NCBI GenBank assembly: GCA_937967665.1
Contig: CALBSZ010000236.1
Coordinates: forward strand, 1-6,377
Source: an uncultured Planctomycetaceae bacterium
Lineage (GTDB): Bacteria; Planctomycetota; Planctomycetia; Pirellulales; Pirellulaceae
Length of the DNA: 6,377 nucleotides
Reading direction: 5' to 3'
Shown: one piece after another, positions 1-5,201 of the stretch
Layout: the number at the start of each line of letters is the position of its first letter
How positions within the stretch are numbered: the stretch's first letter is position 1
Made by a program: the position numbers and the translations under genes
Notes under the pieces: model-generated
What the model was told of the DNA's origin: nothing
The model's input: only the letters and a program-made list of their open reading frames with translations
The model's database searches: none

Positions 1-776
1 CGGACAAGCTCACCGATCACAGGATCGTTAAGCTTGATCCAGTCGACGACTACTTGCCCGGTGGTCGTCCGCCAGGCGAAGAACAGGGAAGTGAAGGCGG
101 CGATAGCACCCGCGATCCAGAAGTACCAATAGCTGAGGATCGATTTGGACATGGCCATGAGCACGACCGTGGGCAAAGGCAGGTCCATGCCTTTCCGTGA
201 GAACAGCGGCGTGAATTTCGGCAGAATGCACGTCAGCAGGAAGAGCGTGATCACCACGGCCAGCACCATCATCACCGCGGGGTAGGCCATGGAGGACTTG
301 ATCTTACCGCGAGTTTCCATTTCGGCCCGCAGATAGCCGGCGATTTGCTCGAGCATTTCGCCCATCGATCCTGTCTGTTCACTGGCGCGGATGAGGGCGA
401 TGAAGGTGGCGTCAAAGACCTTGGGATGGTCGGCCATCGCCTTGGACAGGTCGTCGCCCGCCTCAACGCGCTGCCGCAATTCCGACAGTACCGCGCGGAG
501 TGTTGGATTTTCTTCCTGCTCGGCCAGACCGGCCAGCGCGGTCGAAATGTTGATGCCGGTTTCCACCATGATGCCCAGCTGGCTGGTGGCATAAATCAGC
601 TCGCCCTTCTTGACTCGCTTGGCAAACAGGCCGGAACCGCCCGCCGATTCTTCGAGTTCCAAGACTTGAAAGCCATCCGCGCGCAGCAGCTGATGTGCCT
701 GCTCTTCGCTGGTCGCCTCGATTTCGCCGTCATGGACGTTTCCCAGAGGATCGCGAACCTGGTACGTGAAATTCAT
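1..776 (-). CDS. Type II secretion/type IV pilus inner-membrane platform protein (GspF/PilC family), 3'-truncated by window edge
   Basis: Polytopic inner-membrane protein that couples the cytoplasmic assembly ATPase to pilin or pseudopilin extraction. The 258 visible codons run off the window; the family is about 400 residues, so roughly the N-terminal two thirds are present. Residues 1-45 form the short N-terminal segment that begins MNFTYQVRDPLG. Residues 58-180 are the first T2SSF domain, with family-typical stretches LGIMVETGINISTAL (67-81), VFDATFIALIRASEQTGSMG (120-139) and an AYP motif at 164-166. Hydrophobic spans at about 165-186 and 214-235 fit the first two membrane helices. The ATG at 776-774 is supported by GAAGGA six bases upstream. 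It starts 22 bp after the stop of the GspE/PilB-like gene, as expected for a co-transcribed pair. Sequence alone does not separate a PilC from a GspF role. No frameshift is seen in the visible part. Confidence 0.93.
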   Translation of the reverse strand, partial: MNFTYQVRDPLGNVHDGEIEATSEEQAHQLLRADGFQVLELEESAGGSGLFAKRVKKGELIYATSQLGIMVETGINISTALAGLAEQEENPTLRAVLSELRQRVEAGDDLSKAMADHPKVFDATFIALIRASEQTGSMGEMLEQIAGYLRAEMETRGKIKSSMAYPAVMMVLAVVITLFLLTCILPKFTPLFSRKGMDLPLPTVVLMAMSKSILSYWYFWIAGAIAAFTSLFFAWRTTTGQVVVDWIKLNDPVIGELV

Positions 777-782
777 AAAGTT

Positions 783-788
783 TCCTTC
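783..788 (-). promoter_or_regulatory. Ribosome binding site of the platform-protein gene
   Basis: On the minus strand GAAGGA lies six bases before the ATG at 776. It is a good Shine-Dalgarno match and fixes this start within the 22-bp gap after the ATPase gene. It contrasts with the ATPase gene, which has no recognisable site. Confidence 0.65.
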
Positions 789-798
789 ACCGCACTGC

Positions 799-2517
799 TT
801 AGCTCGATACGATTTCGCCGATTAAGGGAAGTATTTCTTCAATCGTCGTGATTCCTTCACGGACCTTGCGCAGCCCGTCGTGTCCCAGCGTCACCATACC
901 CGCGCGCTTGGCGATCTCGCGCAATTTGATAATCGAGGCGCCGCCGACGATCCCGTCACGCAGTTCATCGTTGACGACGAGGATCTCGTGGACGCCGATT
1001 CGTCCGGAAAACCCGGTGTTTCGGCAGCGCCGGCAACCGACCCCTTTGTAGAATTCGCTGTACGTGATGTCCATTTTTTCCAGGGCCTTCTTCAGCGTCC
1101 TGGCGGGTTCGTACGGCTGGCGGCACTTGGCACAGATCCGGCGCACCAGTCGTTGCGCGAGTACCATGTTGAGCGCGGCGCTGATCAAGTACGGTTCGAC
1201 TCCCATGTTAATGAGTCGGGTGATCGCCGACGTAGCGTCGTTTGTATGCAGCGTGCTGAAGACGAGATGGCCGGTCAAGGCCGCCTGAATGGCAGTCCTG
1301 GCCGTTTCTTCATCGCGAATTTCACCGACCATGATCACGTCGGGATCTTGACGCAACAACGTCCTCAAGGCGCGGGGGAAGTCGAGTCCGATCTTGTCCT
1401 GGACTTGAAACTGGTTGATCAGGGGCAGGTTGTATTCGATGGGGTCTTCCACCGTGCAGATGTTGTTTTCCATCGAGGCGACGTCGTTCAGCGCCGAGTA
1501 GAGTGTCGTCGACTTACCGCTTCCTGTCGGTCCCGTGACCAGGCAGATGCCGTTGGCTGCGTGAATCTGTTGTTCCAGCGTGCTGAGGATGTCCTCGGCG
1601 AACCCCAGGTCCTTGAGGTTCAAGGAGATGCTGCCCGTGTCGAGAACACGAATTACCGTCTTTTCGCCGCGATTTCCGGGGAAGGTACTGACACGCAAGT
1701 CGATCATGCGTCGATTCAGCATGACGTGCACACGACCGTCTTGCGGCAGGCGGCGTTCGCTGATGTCCATCGATGCCATGATCTTGATACGGCTGGTCAC
1801 GGCGTTCAGCAGGTGCTGGGGCACTTCCAGCGACTTGTACAATCTTCCGTCGATGCGGTAGCGGACGCGCATGCATCGTTCGGCGCCTTCGATATGGATA
1901 TCGCTGGCACCTTCTTTTACGGCGTTGAAAATGATGAAATTGACCAGCCGGATGACGGGCGATTGACCGGCGATTTCTTCCACGTCGCCGATGTCGTCAA
2001 TGGCATCTTCGATGAGCGTGACTTCGGCCTGTTCCGAGTCTTCGATGATATCGTCGATCACGAAGACTTTCGAATCGGGCAGATTCGTGATCATGCGGCG
2101 AATGTCTTTCGCCGTGGTCGCGACAATCTGAATCCGCTTCTGCGTGATCCGTTCGATCTCGTCGATCATGAACAGATTCGACGGTTCCGTCACGGCCACG
2201 GTGAGCACGTCGCGGACGCAAAACAGCGGCATGACCAGGTTCTTCTCGACGTACTCGCGCGGCAGCAGATCCAGGATCTTGGGATCCTGCATGCGGGGTT
2301 CGAGTTTGGCGTAGGGCACACCGTACTCGGTCGCCAGCCCTTCGGTAACCTGATCTTCGCTGCAGAGTTCCAGGTCGACCAGGATTTCACCGAGCAGACG
2401 CCCGCCGCCGGCCGTCTTCTGGTATTCCAGCGCGCTCTGCAACTGTTCCAGCGTGAGATAGCCACGCTCGATCAGCAGGTTTCCCAGTCGTTTAGGTGGT
2501 GCGTTCTTGACGGACAT
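799..2517 (-). CDS. gspE: GspE/PilB-family secretion/pilus assembly ATPase with N-terminal MshEN domain
   Basis: Hexameric cytoplasmic ATPase that powers pilus or pseudopilus assembly. Numbering is from the ATG at 2517 (572 aa). Residues 10-145 are an MshEN (T2SSE_N) domain with two tandem motifs, RLGNLLIERGYLTLEQL (10-26) ending at Q33, and RLLGEILVDLELCSEDQ (40-56). MshEN domains can bind cyclic-di-GMP. An acidic linker covers about 155-183. The catalytic part has Walker A GPTGSGKST (329-337), Asp box VEDPIEY (356-362), Walker B IMVGEIRDE (395-403) and His box GHLVFSTLHTNDA (416-428). The zinc-site tetracysteine is C462-x2-C465 and C495-x2-C498. All key residues are intact, so the gene should be functional. 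An in-frame ATG at 2523 is equally possible; a TTG at 2580 lies inside a hairpin and is unlikely. No Shine-Dalgarno is visible. The platform-protein gene follows by 22 bp. A GspE or PilB role cannot be decided without the rest of the locus. The length suits PilB/MshE-like members, but the symbol is provisional. Confidence 0.95.
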   Translation of the reverse strand: MSVKNAPPKRLGNLLIERGYLTLEQLQSALEYQKTAGGGRLLGEILVDLELCSEDQVTEGLATEYGVPYAKLEPRMQDPKILDLLPREYVEKNLVMPLFCVRDVLTVAVTEPSNLFMIDEIERITQKRIQIVATTAKDIRRMITNLPDSKVFVIDDIIEDSEQAEVTLIEDAIDDIGDVEEIAGQSPVIRLVNFIIFNAVKEGASDIHIEGAERCMRVRYRIDGRLYKSLEVPQHLLNAVTSRIKIMASMDISERRLPQDGRVHVMLNRRMIDLRVSTFPGNRGEKTVIRVLDTGSISLNLKDLGFAEDILSTLEQQIHAANGICLVTGPTGSGKSTTLYSALNDVASMENNICTVEDPIEYNLPLINQFQVQDKIGLDFPRALRTLLRQDPDVIMVGEIRDEETARTAIQAALTGHLVFSTLHTNDATSAITRLINMGVEPYLISAALNMVLAQRLVRRICAKCRQPYEPARTLKKALEKMDITYSEFYKGVGCRRCRNTGFSGRIGVHEILVVNDELRDGIVGGASIIKLREIAKRAGMVTLGHDGLRKVREGITTIEEILPLIGEIVSS

Positions 2518-2529
2518 GGGCATGATTTT

Positions 2530-2584
2530 CAGTTTGCCGGGCCGGTTCTGGTGGGATGATGGGCGAACCGGCCGCGGCAAACTG
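2530..2584 (-). promoter_or_regulatory. Long near-perfect hairpin in the leader of the assembly ATPase gene
   Basis: The arms at 2530-2548 and 2565-2584 are reverse complements over 19 base pairs, with a single bulged base at 2574 and a 16-base loop (2549-2564). On the minus strand the first arm begins CAGTTTGCCG and the second ends CGGCAAACTG. The structure fills most of the 77-bp gap between the STAS stop (2595) and the ATPase ATG (2517) and ends 6 to 12 bases before the candidate start codons. Neither strand has a T-run after it, so it is not a standard intrinsic terminator. It could limit ribosome loading, stabilise the downstream mRNA after processing, or be a dispersed palindromic repeat. 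Confidence 0.7.
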
Positions 2585-2594
2585 GGATGGAGGG

Positions 2595-2921
2595 CTACAC
2601 GAAGCTCTTCACGGCGTCGATGACGCTGTCGTAAACTTCGAGTTGTTGATCGAGGCGGGAGATTTCGAAGATCTTGCGATTGACGTTGTTCGTCGTCGAA
2701 ATCTTCAAGTCACCACCTAAATCGATCAGCGAGTCTTGTATGTCGAGCAGCGTTTCGAGTCCTTCGCTGTCGATGGATTCGGTACTGTCGACATCGAGAA
2801 CGATATTGTTTCGCTCAATCGTAGCGATGAAGCTTTCCATCGCTCGCGCGTGGTCGTCACTCAGGTCTTCCGGCGAGTGTACGACGACGACGTCACCAAA
2901 AATCTCGGTTGGCAATTCCAT
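2595..2921 (-). CDS. STAS-domain (anti-anti-sigma-factor-like) protein
   Basis: Single-domain soluble protein of 108 residues, the usual size of a SpoIIAA/RsbV-type STAS protein. The core IVLDVDSTESIDSEGLETLL (40-59) carries the family's D-S-x-G motif, with S52 at the position phosphorylated in anti-anti-sigma factors. The preceding beta strands (GDVVVVHSP, 9-17) and later segment GGDLKIST (69-76) fit the STAS fold. The ATG at 2921 has GGAG six bases upstream (2928-2931). It lies between a lone receiver and the pilus/secretion ATPase on the same strand. Known STAS partners are HATPase_c_2 serine kinases and PP2C phosphatases, neither of which is encoded here, so the target is unknown. A role as a switch protein acting on the kinase/receiver pair, on a distant anti-sigma factor or on the assembly ATPase is inference. 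Confidence 0.88.
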   Translation of the reverse strand: MELPTEIFGDVVVVHSPEDLSDDHARAMESFIATIERNNIVLDVDSTESIDSEGLETLLDIQDSLIDLGGDLKISTTNNVNRKIFEISRLDQQLEVYDSVIDAVKSFV

Positions 2922-2927
2922 TTGGCG

Positions 2928-2931
2928 CTCC
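2928..2931 (-). promoter_or_regulatory. Ribosome binding site of the STAS gene
   Basis: On the minus strand GGAG (within CGGAGCG) is six bases before the ATG at 2921, which supports this start. It falls at about the predicted transcription start of the candidate promoter just upstream, so a transcript from that promoter would have a very short leader. Confidence 0.5.
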
Positions 2932-2937
2932 GTTGCG

Positions 2938-2966
2938 ATTATTCACTTTCTGGAAAGTGGTGCCAG
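2938..2966 (-). promoter_or_regulatory. Candidate internal promoter with a palindromic operator-like spacer
   Basis: On the minus strand a -35-like CTGGCA (2966-2961, 4 of 6 matches to TTGACA) and a -10-like AATAAT (2943-2938, 5 of 6 to TATAAT) are separated by exactly 17 bp. The spacer is occupied by a perfect palindrome, CACTTTC-CA-GAAAGTG (2944-2959). A dimeric regulator bound there would block RNA polymerase. The promoter would drive STAS, the ATPase and the platform gene separately from the kinase/receiver pair. The predicted start at about 2931 leaves only a 10-base leader, and planctomycete promoter consensus is not well fixed, so this is a hypothesis. Confidence 0.35.
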
Positions 2967-2982
2967 CACCGCGGGCGTGCTG
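2964..2982 (-). repeat. Short inverted repeat in the receiver-STAS spacer
   Basis: CAGCAC (2964-2969) and GTGCTG (2977-2982) are perfect complements around a 7-base loop. A second perfect dyad, GGTGC/GCACC at 2959-2970, overlaps it, so the two are mutually exclusive folds. They lie just upstream of the palindrome at 2944-2959. No T-run follows, so a terminator is not supported. The remainder of the spacer toward the receiver stop (2983-3015) shows only a weak GC-rich dyad. Confidence 0.35.
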
Positions 2983-3015
2983 AGTGCGCGTCGCCTTGCC
3001 GTGCCCGGCGGGGCT

Positions 3016-3405
3016 CTACGCTTCGACCGTGTCCTCCGATTCAAATACCGCTTCGACTCGCTTGTGAAGTTCGCGCGGACTGAACGGCTTGGCCAGGACG
3101 TCCAGGATACCGTACTCGTCCCGCACCGCCTGACGCGACAATTCGAAACCCTTGGCTGTCAGCATCAATACGGGAATGCTCGTAAATTCCGCGCTTTCGT
3201 GAATTCGTTTGGCCAGGCCGAGTCCGTCAAGTTGTGGCATTTGGCAATCGGTGATCACGACATCCGGTCGCAGCTCCTGAATGATTTCCCAGCCTTCTTC
3301 GCCGTCGTTGGCCGTGAAGACTTCGTAACCCGCCCGCTTCAGCTTGAATTCAGCGGCACGGAGAATGTGAGGTTCGTCGTCACATAACAGAATTCGTTTG
3401 CTCAT
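3016..3405 (-). CDS. Stand-alone CheY-like response-regulator receiver
   Basis: A 129-residue receiver domain with no output domain. It has all the phosphotransfer residues: the acidic pair D9-D10 in ILLCDDEP, the phospho-acceptor D53 in VVITDCQMPQLDG, T83 in LMLTAKG and K106 in VLAKPFSP. The full alpha/beta receiver length is used, with only a short acidic tail (ESEDTVEA) after it. Regulators of this type act by protein-protein contact or as phosphorelay intermediates, not by binding DNA. It begins 22 bp after the histidine kinase stop and is very probably its phosphorylation partner. The ATG at 3405 has only a weak purine-rich sequence upstream (AAAGAAAGAA), so translation may be coupled to the kinase gene. 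The downstream target is not shown; the following STAS protein and pilus/secretion ATPase are candidates by position. Confidence 0.94.
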   Translation of the reverse strand: MSKRILLCDDEPHILRAAEFKLKRAGYEVFTANDGEEGWEIIQELRPDVVITDCQMPQLDGLGLAKRIHESAEFTSIPVLMLTAKGFELSRQAVRDEYGILDVLAKPFSPRELHKRVEAVFESEDTVEA

Positions 3406-3427
3406 GGCACCATTCTTTCTTTACAGC

Positions 3428-4930
3428 TTAGCCACCCATTCGTTTGACACTTGGAAGCACAGCACGGAAAGTGCTGCCCTTCCCCAACTCGCTTGTGACC
3501 GACAGGTGTCCGCCATGAACGTCTTCGACAATATGCTTGCAGAGCGGCAAGCCGAGTCCCGTTCCCGCGGCCATCTGGGAGTCTTTTTTCACGCGATAGA
3601 ACTTTTCGAATACCTTATTGCAATCGTCCGCATCCAGCCCGACACCCGTGTCTTGAACTTCAAAGACCACTTCGTTGTCTTCCATGCGGCTGCGCAGCGT
3701 TACGGTACCGTTGTTCGGCGTGTACTTGATTGCATTCGAGAGCAAGTTGATGGCGGCTTGGGCAAGCATGTCGCGGTCGGCCAGGACTCCCAGGTACATG
3801 GGACTGAGTTCGACCTTCAACTCGATGTTTTTCTGTTCGGCGGACGGCGCCACGACGCCGACCGTACCTTCCAGTAATTCATTCAGCGATTGTGCTTCCT
3901 TGCTCACCTGCACCACGCCCGCTTCGATACGGGCGATGTTCAGCAGGTTGTTGACCAGACGCTGAAGTCGGTCCGCCTGCGAATCGATGACGGACAGGAA
4001 TTCCTCGCGTTCTTCGTCGGTTTCCGCATCACCGTCCACCAGCAGTTCGACATATGCCTTGATGCCGGACAGGGGCGTCTTCATTTCATGGCTGACGGCG
4101 GACACGAATTCCGCGTTGCGCTTCTGGATGACTTTTTCGTTGCTGATATCAGCCAGGACGGCGACCGCGCCTTGCTGACCTGGGTCCTCGGCATCTTCTT
4201 CCGAGTCCAATCCGATGGAACGGCAGGAGACGCGATAGCAACGCGTTTCGCCGTCCTTGCCCGCCAGTTCGATTTCGGCGGAGCGGTGACTGGCCCCCTT
4301 GCGGCGGCGCGTTTCGGTCAGCAAGCCGACCAGGGACTCGCAGTGAATCAGTGTTTCCAAGGCCTGCTTTTCCGCCGAGTCCTCGGGAAGCTCGAAGAGT
4401 TGCGCGGCACTGGGGTTCGAGAGGATCAGTTCGTCGTAGCGGTCGATGGCCAGTACGGGATCGCTCAAGCCATCCAGGATTTGAGTGATCTGGGCCCGTT
4501 CGGAACTCAGCCGCCGCGAACGCACTTCCGCGCGAGCCCGTGCTTGTTCGGATTCATGGATTTGAGCGGCATACTGTTTCAAACATTCAAAAATGCGATT
4601 GAACGTTCCACGCCACGGATTGTTGGCATGTAGCGAGGGCATTGCCTGCGCCGGGATATCGTCGGTCAGGTCGTGATGGTCCAGACGGCAGAGTAGATCG
4701 ATGTATCGCTGGACGGCCCGCTGCTCCCGCTCGCGGCGTATGACGGCAAATCCAACGATGACACAAGTGCAAGCGAAATAAGCGAGTACGAGTCCAATGC
4801 GCGTGACGAGACCGCCTTTCAACGACGACATGTCGTTGATGAAGAAGATGGCCAGTACAACGGTCAGGGCAATGAGCAGACCTACAGGCCAATGTCGGAT
4901 GTCGGCACGAAGCTTTTGGAGCACGGTCAT
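3428..4930 (-). CDS. Membrane-bound PAS-HisKA-HATPase sensor histidine kinase
   Basis: Hybrid-free sensor kinase of 500 residues. Two membrane helices (about 15-33 and 43-65) are joined by a loop of only about ten residues, so there is no sizeable periplasmic sensor. Residues 66-125 look like a degenerate HAMP-type region, followed by a charged coiled coil (122-150). A PAS domain spans about 148-265 (DGLSDPVLAIDRYDELILSN at 153-172). HisKA has the H-box SHEMKTPL with H281. The ATPase domain has the N-box NLLSNAIKY (395-403, N399), G1 DTGVGL (427-432), F-box FEKFYR (441-446) and G2 GTGLGL (456-461). The overall plan resembles WalK/PhoR-type kinases. The start is the furthest upstream in frame; no good Shine-Dalgarno is adjacent, and an AGGAAGG at 4951-4957 is about 20 bases away. 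It is followed 22 bp later by a lone receiver, which is its likely substrate. The signal is unknown. Confidence 0.95.
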   Translation of the reverse strand: MTVLQKLRADIRHWPVGLLIALTVVLAIFFINDMSSLKGGLVTRIGLVLAYFACTCVIVGFAVIRREREQRAVQRYIDLLCRLDHHDLTDDIPAQAMPSLHANNPWRGTFNRIFECLKQYAAQIHESEQARARAEVRSRRLSSERAQITQILDGLSDPVLAIDRYDELILSNPSAAQLFELPEDSAEKQALETLIHCESLVGLLTETRRRKGASHRSAEIELAGKDGETRCYRVSCRSIGLDSEEDAEDPGQQGAVAVLADISNEKVIQKRNAEFVSAVSHEMKTPLSGIKAYVELLVDGDAETDEEREEFLSVIDSQADRLQRLVNNLLNIARIEAGVVQVSKEAQSLNELLEGTVGVVAPSAEQKNIELKVELSPMYLGVLADRDMLAQAAINLLSNAIKYTPNNGTVTLRSRMEDNEVVFEVQDTGVGLDADDCNKVFEKFYRVKKDSQMAAGTGLGLPLCKHIVEDVHGGHLSVTSELGKGSTFRAVLPSVKRMGG

Positions 4931-5201
4931 TCTCGTTGTCTCGGTTGCCGCCTTCCTAACATGACACTACAAGTGCTACGTGGATGAGCGGCCTCTGAAC
5001 CATAGGTTAAGGCTTGCGCGTGTCCAAGAATCGGCCACGGAAGTACGTGATCGGGTCTACCCATCGGACGGAATTCCGGGCGGATTGTAGCGGCCGTGTC
5101 GGTCCGACGGCCTGTCCGGGACACGGGAGGCAGGGGGCGAATCGATGCAAAGTGTCCGTAGGCCGCCAGTGAGATTATGCTCTCCACACTGCGCTGCCGC
5201 A
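4931..5201. other. 271-bp intergenic region between the glycolate oxidase subunit and kinase genes
   Basis: No convincing gene is seen. It contains a candidate minus-strand promoter (4999-5027), a perfect 10-bp palindrome CGGAATTCCG (5069-5078), and GC-rich dyads GGCCGT/ACGGCC (5092-5097 with 5107-5112) and CCGTGTC/GACACGG (5094-5100 with 5120-5126). The last two overlap and would compete. They may mark the 3' end of the glycolate oxidase transcript, but no T-run follows, so an intrinsic terminator is not supported. The region looks like the boundary between a metabolic unit and the signalling/secretion unit. Confidence 0.55.
4999..5027 (-). promoter_or_regulatory. Candidate sigma-70-like promoter for the kinase operon
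   Basis: On the minus strand TTGGAC (5027-5022) and TATGGT (5004-4999) are spaced 17 bp apart. They match consensus at 3 and 4 of 6 positions. The predicted start at about 4992 would give a leader of about 60 bases before the kinase ATG at 4930. The match is weak and chance occurrence is quite possible. It is listed because the 271-bp gap after the glycolate oxidase gene is the natural place for the operon promoter. Confidence 0.25.

Noticed and set aside
880..2559. A 559-codon open frame on the plus strand opposite the assembly ATPase gene
   Set aside because: It is codon-aligned with the ATPase gene, so its stops could only come from TTA, CTA or TCA codons, which this genome avoids. Its composition is rich in H, D, R and V as expected of an antisense frame, no family is recognisable, and the opposite strand encodes an unmistakable ATPase.
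2518..2580. Extension of the ATPase gene to an upstream TTG start at 2580
   Set aside because: The added 21 residues are not family-like, there is no Shine-Dalgarno before the TTG, and the TTG lies inside the long hairpin. The MshEN domain begins only a few residues after the ATG at 2517.
2530..2584. The long hairpin as an intrinsic terminator
   Set aside because: Neither strand has a run of T after the stem, and a terminator here would cut off the downstream ATPase and platform genes.
3461..3475. Small hairpin AGCAC/GTGCT near the end of the kinase gene, with a GGAAAGTG resembling half of the palindrome at 2944-2959
   Set aside because: It lies within coding sequence for conserved C-terminal kinase residues (GSTFRAVLP), and only one half-site is matched, so it is probably chance.
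3890..4633. A 247-codon open frame on the plus strand opposite the histidine kinase
   Set aside because: Same codon-aligned antisense artefact; no domain is visible, while the minus strand carries the PAS and HisKA domains.
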